DNA of 64,000 bases from Spirosoma montaniterrae (GCF_001988955.1 NZ_CP014263.1:1984001-2048000); one strand, 5' to 3'; counted from the stretch's first letter, positions 17,931 through 26,245 are shown. The notes: a model not told the origin generated them from the sequence alone. Program-made: numbers and translations.

Positions 17931-19192
17931 TTAAGCGAAGCGTACTGCATCATCCGGCGAAGTTCCTGCAATTCGCGGGCTTTTTTCTTGATGTCGAGGC
18001 CGTATTTTTTCAGGATACTGGCCGCTAAGTTTTGCTTGTGCACCTCGTCGGCACCGTCCCAGATGCGGGCACCACGTTCGTGTCGGTACATGGCTGAGAG
18101 AATGGTATCGTCGGTTACGCCCAGCGCACCATGTACCTGAATGGCCCGGTCGAGGACGCGCAGAAAGGCGTTGGCAACGTAGAATTTGATACCCGACACC
18201 GCATCGCGGACATTGGCAACGCCCACCGTATCAATCATATAGGCCGTGTTCAGGACGTATAATCGGCAGGCGTCGATTTCGGCGCGGCTTTCGGCAATAA
18301 AATCCTGAATAAACTGCTTTTCGCCCAGCATCACGTCGTCTTCGATCTCGCGGGTAGCAGCCCGGCGGCACATCAGGTCGAGGGCGCGTTCGGCATTGCC
18401 AATCCAGCGCATACAGTGGTGAATGCGCCCCGGCCCCAGCCGCTCCTGCGCCAGCCGGAAGCCCATCCCTTCGCCCGCAATCACGTTCGAGACCGGCACC
18501 CGGCAGTTGGTATAAGTCACTTCGGCATGGCTGAACCAGTCGGAACCGGCTTCGCCAAAGACCGGAATGTTGCGTTCTATTTTGAAGCCCGGCGTATCGG
18601 TCGGCACTACAATCATGCTGGCGCGTTGGTGCATGGGCGCGTCGGGATTCGTCACCACCATTGCTACGGCAAACGCGGCCCCGTCTGCCGACGACGTAAA
18701 CCATTTGCGCCCGTTTATCACATACTCATTGCCTTCGCGCACGGCGGTGGTTGCCATGCGGGTCGGGTTCGAGCCAGCGTAGTCGGGTTCGGTCATGGAG
18801 AAGCACGACCTGATTTCGCCCGCCATCAGCGGTTTCAGGTAACGTTCTTTCAGTTCGTCGGATGCGAAACGGTGCAGCAGTTCGGTATTGCCAATATCGG
18901 GAGCCTGACAACCGAATACGTAATGGCCGAAAAACGGCGCGTGGGCCAACTGTTCGCTGATTTGCCCAAACTCGGTGAGCGTCAGACCATAACCCCCATC
19001 GGCTTCAGACAAGTGCAGCCCCCACAGCCCGGCGGCTTTTACCATCTGCCGTTTCTGCTCCAGCACAGGCAGCATGGTTTTTACGTCATGGTGCGAAAAA
19101 TCGGCTTCGAGGGGTATTAGTTCGTTGTGAACGAAGTCGCGCACCTGCTTTAGCAAAGGCCGGACGCGTTCGGTTGTGAAAATCGTTTCCAT
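17921..19192 (-). CDS. Acyl-CoA dehydrogenase (ACAD10/11-like)
   Basis: An FAD-dependent acyl-CoA dehydrogenase of 423 residues. N-terminal helical domain with GLWGLHLSEADGGYGLTLTE, central beta domain with CFSMTEPDYAGSNPTRM and NGRKWFTSSADGA, and a C-terminal helical domain with RAIQVHGALGVTDDTILS and the closing ARIWDGADEVHKQNLA. These features place it nearer ACAD10/11 than to the short-chain enzymes. The kinase gene follows 82 bases downstream. Together they match the two halves of ACAD11 and may convert 4-hydroxyacyl-CoAs to 3-hydroxyacyl-CoAs for beta-oxidation (inference from the family). Confidence 0.88.
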   Translation of the reverse strand: METIFTTERVRPLLKQVRDFVHNELIPLEADFSHHDVKTMLPVLEQKRQMVKAAGLWGLHLSEADGGYGLTLTEFGQISEQLAHAPFFGHYVFGCQAPDIGNTELLHRFASDELKERYLKPLMAGEIRSCFSMTEPDYAGSNPTRMATTAVREGNEYVINGRKWFTSSADGAAFAVAMVVTNPDAPMHQRASMIVVPTDTPGFKIERNIPVFGEAGSDWFSHAEVTYTNCRVPVSNVIAGEGMGFRLAQERLGPGRIHHCMRWIGNAERALDLMCRRAATREIEDDVMLGEKQFIQDFIAESRAEIDACRLYVLNTAYMIDTVGVANVRDAVSGIKFYVANAFLRVLDRAIQVHGALGVTDDTILSAMYRHERGARIWDGADEVHKQNLAASILKKYGLDIKKKARELQELRRMMQYASLNEK

Positions 19193-19254
19193 AGCCGAAA
19201 ATTAGTATTTTTTTCGTAAGGAGTATTGTTTATAATAGTTATTCGCGAAAAAAG

Positions 19255-19285
19255 TTGCCCGTAAGTGCTACTTTTATTATCTTTA
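19255..19285 (+). promoter_or_regulatory. Probable promoter of the higBA-like operon
   Basis: TTG at 19255-19257, a 20-base spacer and TATCTTTA at 19278-19285 (one mismatch to TAnnTTTG), six bases before the toxin ATG. So close a promoter would give a leaderless or almost leaderless transcript. Confidence 0.5.
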
Positions 19286-19290
19286 TAATC

Positions 19291-19656
19291 ATGAGCGACC
19301 CACCAAAGCATCGTACAGTTATAATCTACAAAGAATATTTCCAGGATTTTTTTATCCAACAACGCGACAAAGTGAAAGATAAAATAATCTGGACGTTAAC
19401 ACTGATTGAGGAACTTCCCAAGATACCCGAAACCTACCTGAAGCATATTGAGAATACCGATGGCCTGTATGAAATTCGGGTGCAGCAAGGCAGCGATATA
19501 TTTAGAATATTCAGCTTTTTCGATGAGGGCCAATTAGTTGTACTGACCAATGGTTTTCAGAAAAAGACCCAGAAAACCCCGAAAAGTGAAATAACCAAAG
19601 CACTCAAAATCAAGAGCGAGTATGAAGACGAAAAAAAATACGGCAATGACGCTTAG
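19291..19656 (+). CDS. HigB/RelE-like type II toxin
   Basis: A 121-residue protein of the phage-derived Gp49/HigB branch of the RelE superfamily, ribosome-dependent mRNA interferases. Visible features are VKDKIIWTLTLIEELPKIP, LKHIENTDGLYEIRVQQG, FRIFSFFDEGQLVVLTNGF and QKKTQKTPKSEITKAL, the ordered core of this family with its basic C-terminal stretch. It precedes the antitoxin gene, the reverse of the usual order but normal for higBA. The ATG at 19291 is chosen over one at 19255, which overlaps the -33 element. Reading frames of toxin and antitoxin overlap. Confidence 0.85.
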   Translation: MSDPPKHRTVIIYKEYFQDFFIQQRDKVKDKIIWTLTLIEELPKIPETYLKHIENTDGLYEIRVQQGSDIFRIFSFFDEGQLVVLTNGFQKKTQKTPKSEITKALKIKSEYEDEKKYGNDA

Positions 19657-19930
19657 TGAATTTAAGCGTAAGCATTATGGTGAGCGAGGAACGCCTAAAC
19701 GAGACGAATTAGAGATTGGCTATGACAATTTTAAAATTGGCGTGATGGTTCAGGAAGCTCGGTTAGAGAAGGGGCTAACGCAGGCTGAACTTGCCGAAAA
19801 AGTAGGCACAACAAAGTCATACATCTCCAAAATCGAGAACAACGTGAAAGAAGTGCGCATTTCAACACTTCAAAAAATTGTAGAACTTGGTTTGGGAGGG
19901 CAACTACGGGTTATAATTGATCTGAGATAA
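19622..19930 (+). CDS. HigA-like antitoxin with Xre-type helix-turn-helix
   Basis: A 102-residue DNA-binding protein. The helix-turn-helix is at about residues 44-90: MVQEARLEKGLTQAELAEKV followed by TTKSYISKIENN and ISTLQKIVELGLG. It would neutralise the HigB-like toxin and repress their shared promoter. The start lies within the toxin gene, giving an overlap of 35 bases; an internal ATG at 19646 would shorten it by eight residues. The frame is intact. Confidence 0.87.
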   Translation: MKTKKNTAMTLSEFKRKHYGERGTPKRDELEIGYDNFKIGVMVQEARLEKGLTQAELAEKVGTTKSYISKIENNVKEVRISTLQKIVELGLGGQLRVIIDLR

Positions 19931-19961
19931 GTCAGGAAACACGAATGAACCGCTGACCATT

Positions 19962-20855
19962 TTGAGCGACAAACTTGACATTGACCTGCCGTTAGTGCGG
20001 CACCTGATTGACACGCAATTCCCGCAGTGGACCGATCTGTGCATAAAACCTGTAGCGTTGTCGGGCTGGGACAACCGAACGTTTCACCTCGGCGACGCGC
20101 TCTCGGTGCGGTTGCCCAGCGCGGAAGGCTACACGCCACAAGCCGCCAAAGAGCAGTATTGGTTGCCCCGACTGGCTCCGCAGTTGCCGCTGCCCGTACC
20201 GCAGTTGGTGGCAGCCGGGCAACCCGACAGCCGATTCCCATACCAATGGGGCATCTATCGCTGGCTCAACGGCGAACCCGCCCATGCCGGACCAATCGAC
20301 AGTATGGACGAGTTCGCCCGGACGCTGGCGCACTTTCTGCGAACGTTGCAGCAACTCGACACCACCAACGGCCCATTGGCGGGTCAGCATTCTTTCTTTC
20401 GCGGGGCACCACTGAGCGTGTATGACAGCGATACACAAACAGCTCTTGAAGCCCTTGAAAGCGAAATAGACACTAACTTGATGCGCAACATCTGGGCCGA
20501 AGCCCTGTCGTCAGACTGGCAACAGCCGCCCGTCTGGTTTCACGGCGACGTAGCATCGGGCAATCTATTAGTGAACAACGGGAAACTCTCGGCGGTGATC
20601 GATTTTGGCTGTTGCGGCATCGGCGACCCCGCCTGCGATCTGGCTATCGCCTGGACGTTTCTGCCCGCCCCCAGCCGACGCCTGTTTCGCACCGAACTCA
20701 GCCCCGACGATGCTACCTGGGCACGCGGACGTGGCTGGGCGTTGTGGAAAGCCCTCATCACCCTGCGGGAGCATCTGCAAACGGGCAATGCAGCAAAAAT
20801 CAGCGAAGCCCGGCATACGCTCGAGGCTATAATAGGGGAATTTCTTGTTCCGTAG
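19962..20855 (+). CDS. Aminoglycoside phosphotransferase family protein
   Basis: A 297-residue APH-fold kinase with FPQWTDLCIKPVALSGWDNR and YRWLNGEPAH near the N-terminus, the catalytic loop WFHGDVASGNLLV (near residue 193) and the metal-binding VIDFGCCGIGDPACDLAIAW. The layout resembles the APH(3'') branch, but many such chromosomal genes act on unknown substrates, so resistance should not be assumed. The start is a TTG at 19962; no in-frame ATG lies nearby. It follows the toxin-antitoxin pair by 31 bases. The stop codon abuts a perfect 18-base-pair palindrome. Confidence 0.8.
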   Translation: MSDKLDIDLPLVRHLIDTQFPQWTDLCIKPVALSGWDNRTFHLGDALSVRLPSAEGYTPQAAKEQYWLPRLAPQLPLPVPQLVAAGQPDSRFPYQWGIYRWLNGEPAHAGPIDSMDEFARTLAHFLRTLQQLDTTNGPLAGQHSFFRGAPLSVYDSDTQTALEALESEIDTNLMRNIWAEALSSDWQQPPVWFHGDVASGNLLVNNGKLSAVIDFGCCGIGDPACDLAIAWTFLPAPSRRLFRTELSPDDATWARGRGWALWKALITLREHLQTGNAAKISEARHTLEAIIGEFLVP

Positions 20856-20894
20856 TTCCGTAAGAGGGCGAATCAATTCGCCCTCTTACGGAAC
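20855..20894. terminator. Perfect 18-bp palindrome between convergent genes, likely bidirectional terminator
   Basis: GTTCCGTAAGAGGGCGAA (20855-20872) pairs without mismatch with 20877-20894 around TCAA. The plus gene stops at TAG 20853-20855 and the minus gene at TAA (20888-20886) within the arm. A sister copy with mismatches lies at 45917-45954. Confidence 0.8.
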
Positions 20895-21791
20895 ATTACG
20901 GCCCTGTAGCCCGCCCGTATGCACGGCAACGACGGTAGCGTTATCGGGAAAATAACCTTGCCGGGCGAGGTCGTAAATAGCATAAAACAATTTGCCGGTA
21001 TAGACCTGTTCGAGCAGGACGCCCGTTCGCTGTTCAAACGCCCGGATGAAATTCAGCAGTTCGGGCGTGGTTTTGGCGTAACCACCAAAGTGATAGTCAG
21101 TGAGCAGGTGCAGACAATCTTCTGGGTATTCGTTCAGATTTAAGCAAACAGCCGGGAAACTGTTTATGCCTTTCAGCACCACAACGCCCAGAACCTGCGT
21201 GGCTGGCGTGGCCGATTGCGCGATGCCCGCTACGGTCCCGCCCGTGCCTACGGCACAGCCTACGTAGTCGGGTGCTTGACCTAATTGCTGCGTGATTTCG
21301 GGCAGAATTTCGGCGGTGCCGCGCCGGGCGAGGTCGTTGGTGCCACCTTCGGGCAACACATAGCACGGGCCGAACTGCCTGAGCAAATCGGCCACAAATT
21401 CCGGTTCATCTTTACGGCGATAGTCGGTGCGGCTGACGAAATGGAGCCGCATCCCCGCCGATTCACAAAACGCGAGTGTTGCGTTGCGCGGCAGATACGC
21501 TAACTCATCACCGCGCACGATGCCAATTGCCTGAAAACCAAATACCTGCCCGGCTGCGGCTGTGGCGTAGAGGTGGTTGGAAAATGCCCCTCCGAAGGTC
21601 AGCAATGTAGAAAAATCCTGCTCGCGGGCGGCTATGAGGTTGTATTTTAGTTTCCGCCATTTGTTGCCCGATACTAATGGATGCAGCAGATCGTCGCGTT
21701 TCAGAAACAGCCGGATTGGTACAGGTTCGGGAAACGGGTCGGGCAGATAGTGCAGGGGCGAATCGGCAACAGTGTGCAGAATATCAGGCAT
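20886..21791 (-). CDS. PLP-dependent 1-aminocyclopropane-1-carboxylate deaminase / D-cysteine desulfhydrase-like enzyme
   Basis: A 301-residue fold-type II PLP enzyme of the ACC deaminase/D-cysteine desulfhydrase family. The PLP lysine is in LVSGNKWRKLKYNL and the carboxylate-binding loop is LTFGGAFSNHLYATAAA; further on, VLPEGGTNDLARRG and the phosphate-binding GCAVGTGGTVAGIA are seen. Members of this family break down D-cysteine or ACC to ammonia and a keto acid; sequence alone does not separate these. The ATG at 21791 is chosen because the upstream 22 codons fall in a palindromic repeat. Confidence 0.85.
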   Translation of the reverse strand: MPDILHTVADSPLHYLPDPFPEPVPIRLFLKRDDLLHPLVSGNKWRKLKYNLIAAREQDFSTLLTFGGAFSNHLYATAAAGQVFGFQAIGIVRGDELAYLPRNATLAFCESAGMRLHFVSRTDYRRKDEPEFVADLLRQFGPCYVLPEGGTNDLARRGTAEILPEITQQLGQAPDYVGCAVGTGGTVAGIAQSATPATQVLGVVVLKGINSFPAVCLNLNEYPEDCLHLLTDYHFGGYAKTTPELLNFIRAFEQRTGVLLEQVYTGKLFYAIYDLARQGYFPDNATVVAVHTGGLQGRNVP

Positions 21792-21812
21792 GGGGCTGTA
21801 TCTTCGTGGAGG

Positions 21813-21884
21813 GAAATAGTTATTACACAGCGATTCACAGAGAAAATAGAGACGCACTGAGGTCTCTGGGTATCTCTGTGTAAC
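21813..21884. repeat. Imperfect palindrome, CACAGAGAT family
   Basis: GTTATTACACAGCGATTCAC on the left is mirrored by GTATCTCTGTGTAAC on the right (to 21884) with several changes. Same family as 6767-6878. It lies between divergent genes, so it cannot be a terminator for either. Confidence 0.6.
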
Positions 21885-21892
21885 AAAGAAAA

Positions 21893-22918
21893 ATGCAAAA
21901 CGAGATTACCGACGACGAAGACGAGTTATACGAACACCACCGAATTGTGGTCGATAAAGGGCAAAGCCTGCTACGCATCGACCGGTTTCTGATGGACCGG
22001 CTGCAAAACGCTACCCGCACCAAAATTCAGGCCGCCATCGACGTCGAATCGGTGCGCGTGAACGGCAATGTTACCAAAGCAAGTTACAAAATTAAGCCGC
22101 TCGACGTTATCACGGTATCGTTGCCGCACCCGCCCCGCGATACCGACATCAAGCCCGAGGCAATTCCGCTCAACATCGTTTTTGAGGACACCGATTTGCT
22201 CGTATTGAACAAACCGGCTGGCATGGTGGTACACCCCGCCCACGGCAACTGGGACGGCACACTCGCCAACGCACTTGTCTATCATTTTCAGAACCTGCCG
22301 ACCACCCAAAACGGCGTGGCCCGGCCCGGTTTGGTGCATCGCATCGACAAAGACACGTCGGGGCTGATGGTGATTGCCAAAACCGAATACGCCATGACGC
22401 ACCTGGCCCGGCAATTTTTCGACCACAGCATCGAACGCACCTACCAGGCACTTGTGTGGGGACTACCCGAACCCGCCAACGGCACCATCACGGGCTACAT
22501 TGGCCGCTCGGTAAAAGACCGCAAAGTGCAGACCATTTACGACGACGAGACGAAAGGGAAATGGTCGGTAACGCACTACAAAACGCTGGAGCCGCTACGT
22601 TACGTATCGCTGATGCAGTGCAATCTCGAAACGGGCCGGACGCATCAGATACGGGCGCATTTTCGGCATATCGGCCACCCGCTCTTCAACGACGCCATGT
22701 ATGGGGGCGACCGCATTCAGCGCGGTATGCCCGTTGGCAGCTACAAAGCGTTCGTAGAAAATGCCTTCAAACTGCTTCCCCGGCAAGCCCTCCATGCTAA
22801 ATCGCTGGGTTTCGAGCATCCTCGCACCAAACAATGGCTTCAGTTCGATTCGCCCCTCCCCGACGACTTCCAGGCCGCGCTGGAGAAATGGCGGAAAATA
22901 GTGATGAGTGATGAGTGA
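21893..22918 (+). CDS. RluA/RluD-family 23S rRNA pseudouridine synthase
   Basis: Converts uridines to pseudouridine in large-subunit rRNA. The protein is 341 residues, with an S4 RNA-binding domain at about residues 25-85 (RIDRFLMDRL, VRVNGNVTKASYKIKPLD) and the catalytic domain with Asp152 in GLVHRIDKDTSGLMVIA, then RTYQALVWG and LETGRTHQIRAHF. The S4 domain places it with RluD/RluC rather than RluA. The last codons and stop (MSDE then TGA) are formed by the start of a GTGATGA heptamer array, so the native C-terminus may have been replaced. Confidence 0.93.
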   Translation: MQNEITDDEDELYEHHRIVVDKGQSLLRIDRFLMDRLQNATRTKIQAAIDVESVRVNGNVTKASYKIKPLDVITVSLPHPPRDTDIKPEAIPLNIVFEDTDLLVLNKPAGMVVHPAHGNWDGTLANALVYHFQNLPTTQNGVARPGLVHRIDKDTSGLMVIAKTEYAMTHLARQFFDHSIERTYQALVWGLPEPANGTITGYIGRSVKDRKVQTIYDDETKGKWSVTHYKTLEPLRYVSLMQCNLETGRTHQIRAHFRHIGHPLFNDAMYGGDRIQRGMPVGSYKAFVENAFKLLPRQALHAKSLGFEHPRTKQWLQFDSPLPDDFQAALEKWRKIVMSDE

Positions 22919-23450
22919 TGAGTGATGAGTGATGAGTGATGAGTGATGAGTTTTAAAAATAATTTTACTTTTTTCAAAATGCACAAATTATCGAAACAGC
23001 CGAGTGCTTTACAGGAGAAAACGCTGAATCTGGCGGTCAGAATTGTCAATCTTAGTCGATATTTGGCGCAGGATAAGAATGAGTATATTATCAGTAAACA
23101 GATACTGCGTTGTGGTACAAATCCAGGAGCGATGGTTCGGGAAGCCGCCAATGCTGAAACCGGCGTTGATTTTATTCACAAATTAGGCATAGCTCAGAAA
23201 GAAGCTGGCGAAACGCTTTATTGGCTCGAACTGTTACACAAAACCAATTTTTTGACTGCAAGCGAATACACTTCTATAGCTGTAGACACTGAAGAAATAA
23301 TGAAAATGCTAAGAAGTTCAATTTTGACGAAAAAGAAAAATTTGGCAACAAAAGCCGTCTCAGCCATATCACTAATTGCTATTCTCGTTTATTTTGCTTT
23401 TTAACTCATCACTCATCACTCATCACTCATCACTCATCACTCATCACTCA
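22901..23450. mobile_element. Gene-bearing inverted heptamer-repeat element, IVS-like
   Basis: A tandem array of GTGATGA (22901-22951, about seven units) and its reverse complement (23404-23450, almost seven units of ACTCATC) enclose exactly one gene, a four-helix-bundle S23-like protein. Transcribed, the arms would form a stem of more than 40 base pairs with the gene in the loop. This is the layout of the intervening sequences found in some 23S rRNA genes, which also encode S23-type proteins; here it stands between rluD-like and GNAT genes. That it moves as a unit is inference; the arms and their symmetry are seen directly. Confidence 0.55.
22979..23404 (+). CDS. Four-helix-bundle protein (23S rRNA intervening-sequence protein family)
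   Basis: About 141 residues, related to S23 proteins encoded in 23S rRNA intervening sequences and to Avd of diversity-generating retroelements. Seen: LNLAVRIVNLSRYLA, RCGTNPGAMVREAANAETG, FIHKLGIAQKEAGETLYWLE and the closing helix EEIMKMLRSSILTKKK. Unusually, a hydrophobic stretch (AVSAISLIAILVYFAF) follows at the C-terminus, which could anchor it in the membrane. An ATG at 22946 would add 11 residues but lies inside the heptamer repeat, so I prefer 22979. The function of free-standing members is not established; they form basic pentamers in known structures and may bind nucleic acid. No reverse transcriptase is nearby. Confidence 0.8.
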   Translation: MHKLSKQPSALQEKTLNLAVRIVNLSRYLAQDKNEYIISKQILRCGTNPGAMVREAANAETGVDFIHKLGIAQKEAGETLYWLELLHKTNFLTASEYTSIAVDTEEIMKMLRSSILTKKKNLATKAVSAISLIAILVYFAF

Positions 23451-23454
23451 AAAG

Positions 23455-23907
23455 ATGATTTCCATACGCCCCGGAACCCGCACCGACATTCCGCAAGCTT
23501 TCGATTTAGTTACTGAACTGGCCGTTTATGAACTTGCCGCCGATCAGGTTTCCAATACCGCCGAACAAATGGCCGAAGACGGCTTCGGGCCAAACCCGCT
23601 TTTTGGAATGCTCGTAGCCGAAGACTCTGAAAGTCAGAAAATTGTGGGCATGGCTCTGTATTATTTTCGCTACTCGACCTGGAAAGGCAAGCGGCTCTAT
23701 CTCGAAGATATTATCGTGACCGAAGCGTTTCGGGGCTACGGCATCGGTAAATTGCTCTTGGACGCCACCATCGAAATGGCCCACGAAACCAAATGCACGG
23801 GCATGATGTGGCAGGTTTTAGACTGGAATCAGCCCGCCATCGGTTTCTACCAGCAATTCGGCACCCGCTTTGACAACGGCTGGACCAACTGTCATTTAGA
23901 TTTTTAA
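23455..23907 (+). CDS. GNAT-family N-acetyltransferase (diamine/thialysine acetyltransferase-like)
   Basis: A 150-residue acetyl-CoA-dependent acetyltransferase. Acetyl-CoA is bound by the segment IIVTEAFRGYGIGKLLLDAT. N-terminal ISIRPGTRTDIPQAFDLV and VGMALYYFRYSTWKGKRLYLEDI match the spermidine/spermine and thialysine acetyltransferase branch, as does the ending WNQPAIGFYQQFGTRFDNGW. Substrate is inferred to be a small amine. The start lies four bases after the heptamer array ends. Confidence 0.87.
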   Translation: MISIRPGTRTDIPQAFDLVTELAVYELAADQVSNTAEQMAEDGFGPNPLFGMLVAEDSESQKIVGMALYYFRYSTWKGKRLYLEDIIVTEAFRGYGIGKLLLDATIEMAHETKCTGMMWQVLDWNQPAIGFYQQFGTRFDNGWTNCHLDF

Positions 23908-23922
23908 CCCGGCTGAAAACCC

Positions 23923-23930
23923 TATCTTTG
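23923..23930 (+). promoter_or_regulatory. Probable -7 element for the transglycosylase gene
   Basis: TATCTTTG, a perfect TAnnTTTG, 22 bases before the start codon at 23953. No TTG is seen at the -33 position. Confidence 0.4.
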
Positions 23931-23952
23931 CGCTTCCGAATAGTGATTGAGC

Positions 23953-26181
23953 ATGACGGATCGTCAACGTAAAGCCCTCCGTATTACCGGCTGGGTATTT
24001 TTAAGCCTATTTCTGATAGGACTGGTGGGTGCTGGTATTGCCTACTCCAAACGCGAAAACCTGTTGCGCGTAGCACTCGACCGGGCCATTCGTAAAGCCA
24101 AACGTGATTATAATCTCGACGTAACCATCGCGTCGGCCCAGTTCACCGGGTTAAGCTCCGTAGCGTTTACCGGCATTTCGGTGGTGCCGCAGAATCGCGA
24201 CAGTCTGGCCCGTATCGACCGGATAGAGGTGGGCGTTCGGCTGTGGCCGATGCTGGCAGGCAAAGTAAGTTTGTCGGCCATGACGCTCGAAAACGGGCTT
24301 ATTCAGGTGGTGAAGCGCGATTCGTTGACGAACATCGATTTCCTGATTCGCCGGAAAAAGCGCGACTCGACCGAAACACAAACCACCCGCCGGACAGACC
24401 TCTCGGACGTTGCCGAAAATCTCATCGACAACATTCTATCGAAAGTGCCTGACGATCTGAGCATCCGAAATTTAGAATTTAGGGGCATCTCAGACACAAC
24501 TACGGTTAGTCTGCTGACTGAATCGGCGGTTATCGATGATGAAGAGGTAAACTCAACCATTCGGGTCAACGGTAATTTTGCAACCTGGCACATCACCGGC
24601 ACCGCCGACCCCGCCGACCGCGAGTATGACCTGGCCCTGTTTGCCGAAGGGCAGAATGGTCAGCCGCGCCCGCTCGAACTGCCGTATATTCAGCAACGGT
24701 ACAAATTGAAACTACAGGTCGATACGCTCCGGGCAAAGTTAGACGACGTTGACCGCGACGGAAGTGAGTTTCGGATGGAAGGAGCCGGGTCGGTACGAAA
24801 CCTGCGTATCAACCACCCCGCCGTGGCCCGCACCGACGTGTTGGTGCCGTCGGCGTCGATGGAAGCCAATGTATTTGTGGGCGAAAATTACGTGGGCGTC
24901 GATAGTTCGTCGGTGCTGCGGTTAGGTGAAGTCAGTGCGCGGCCTTTCGTAAAATATACGCTCTCGCCAACCAAAGCCTATGAACTGCAAGTGCATACCG
25001 ACCCGATGGACGCGCAGGCGGTGTTCAACTCATTTCCGCAGGGCCTTTTCGAGTCGCTCGAAGGCATGCAGGTTACAGGCAAACTCAAATACGATCTGGC
25101 GTTTCAATTAGATACCGAACTACCCGATTCCGTCAGATTCAATTCTGCTTTAACGCAGGATGGTTTTCGGATTCTGAAAATGGGCCGGACCGATTTTGCA
25201 GCTATCAACCGCCCGTTTGTTTACACGCCCTACGAAAAAGGGCAACCCGTTCGCCCGATTATCGTTGGCCCCGAAAACCCTGATTTTACGCCTTTAGACC
25301 AGATTGCCCCTGATCTGCGTAATGCGCTGCTGACGTCGGAAGATTACACGTTTTTTACGCACAAGGGCTTCAACGAGAAAGCGTTTCGGGTGTCGATAGC
25401 AACTAATTTCAAGGAAAAGTCATTCAAGCGTGGTGCCAGTACGGTGTCGATGCAGTTGGTAAAAAACGCCTTCCTGAACCGAAATAAAACGCTCTCGCGC
25501 AAAGTCGAAGAAATTTTGATTGTGTGGCTGATTGAAAACGAGCGGCTGATTCCGAAAGAGCGGATGTATGAGGTCTATCTCAACATCATTGAATGGGGTC
25601 GCAACATCTACGGCATCGGCGAAGCAGCCCGCTATTATTTCGACAAAACACCTGCCGAACTGAACCTCGGCGAAAGCATTTTTCTGGCTTTTGTGGTACC
25701 GCGCCCTAAACGCGCCCTCGACTGGTTTTTGCCCGATGGCTCGTTGCAGGTTCGTAACGTGCGCGGCTATTTTAGAATTATTGGTCGGCTGATGGCTAAA
25801 CGCGGCCTGACCGCCCCTGATTCGGGTGCTTACGGCTTCTACGACGTGCGCCTACGCCCAGCCCTGCGCCGTCAAATTGCTCCTGTCGATAGCCTATACC
25901 CATCTGATAGTCTGCTGCTCGACGGTATGGAGGGTGATATTGACGATGGCGAAGACGGCGTTGGTGGTTTCCTACGTCGACTATTCAAAGGCAAGGACGA
26001 TGATAACCGGCGCGAAACCGAACCAACCACGGTTCAACCCGAACGCCCGGAGCCAGTACCCGGCGAAGTCACCCCGACCGACACAGTCAAAACCCGCAAA
26101 CAACTCCGGCAGGAACGGCGCGAACGCAAACGACGCGAACGCGAAGAACAGCGATTGCAGGAAGAAGGGACGTTGAATTGA
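23953..26181 (+). CDS. Membrane-anchored peptidoglycan glycosyltransferase (GT51) with large N-terminal domain
   Basis: Polymerises lipid II into glycan strands. The 742-residue protein has one membrane helix (about residues 10-32, ITGWVFLSLFLIGLVGAGIAY), a large extracytoplasmic region without a recognised fold (about 35-440), and a GT51 domain at about 450-595. The catalytic Glu is in LLTSEDYTFFTHKGF; other motifs are RGASTVSMQLVKN, RKVEEILIVWLIE and YLNIIEWGRNIYGIGEAARYYF. No transpeptidase domain follows, so it is monofunctional. The C-terminus is a low-complexity Arg/Glu-rich tail. The ATG at 23953 is preferred over a TTG two codons upstream. Confidence 0.88.
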   Translation: MTDRQRKALRITGWVFLSLFLIGLVGAGIAYSKRENLLRVALDRAIRKAKRDYNLDVTIASAQFTGLSSVAFTGISVVPQNRDSLARIDRIEVGVRLWPMLAGKVSLSAMTLENGLIQVVKRDSLTNIDFLIRRKKRDSTETQTTRRTDLSDVAENLIDNILSKVPDDLSIRNLEFRGISDTTTVSLLTESAVIDDEEVNSTIRVNGNFATWHITGTADPADREYDLALFAEGQNGQPRPLELPYIQQRYKLKLQVDTLRAKLDDVDRDGSEFRMEGAGSVRNLRINHPAVARTDVLVPSASMEANVFVGENYVGVDSSSVLRLGEVSARPFVKYTLSPTKAYELQVHTDPMDAQAVFNSFPQGLFESLEGMQVTGKLKYDLAFQLDTELPDSVRFNSALTQDGFRILKMGRTDFAAINRPFVYTPYEKGQPVRPIIVGPENPDFTPLDQIAPDLRNALLTSEDYTFFTHKGFNEKAFRVSIATNFKEKSFKRGASTVSMQLVKNAFLNRNKTLSRKVEEILIVWLIENERLIPKERMYEVYLNIIEWGRNIYGIGEAARYYFDKTPAELNLGESIFLAFVVPRPKRALDWFLPDGSLQVRNVRGYFRIIGRLMAKRGLTAPDSGAYGFYDVRLRPALRRQIAPVDSLYPSDSLLLDGMEGDIDDGEDGVGGFLRRLFKGKDDDNRRETEPTTVQPERPEPVPGEVTPTDTVKTRKQLRQERRERKRREREEQRLQEEGTLN

Positions 26182-26183
26182 AA

Positions 26184-26245
26184 GTGAAAAATTAAAAGTG
26201 AAAAATGCCTGCTGGTGAGCAACATTTTTCACTTTAATTTTTCAC
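26184..26245. repeat. Near-perfect palindrome, GTGAAAAAT family
   Basis: The 24-base left arm (26184-26207) starts GTGAAAAATTAAAAGTG; the right arm (26223-26245) is its reverse complement with one missing base. The trmD stop codon (26244-26242) lies in the right arm, and the plus-strand gene ends two bases before the left arm. Confidence 0.85.

Noticed and set aside
20039-20425. Antisense open frames within the second APH-like gene and other GC-rich genes
   Set aside because: They mirror the codon bias of the real gene and have no start, domain or context support.
19962-20855. Antibiotic-resistance aminoglycoside kinase
   Set aside because: Only the general APH fold is seen; many chromosomal members have other substrates, so the specific claim is not supported.
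22901-23450. Diversity-generating retroelement accessory (Avd)
   Set aside because: The protein is related to Avd but there is no reverse transcriptase, template repeat or variable repeat in the window.
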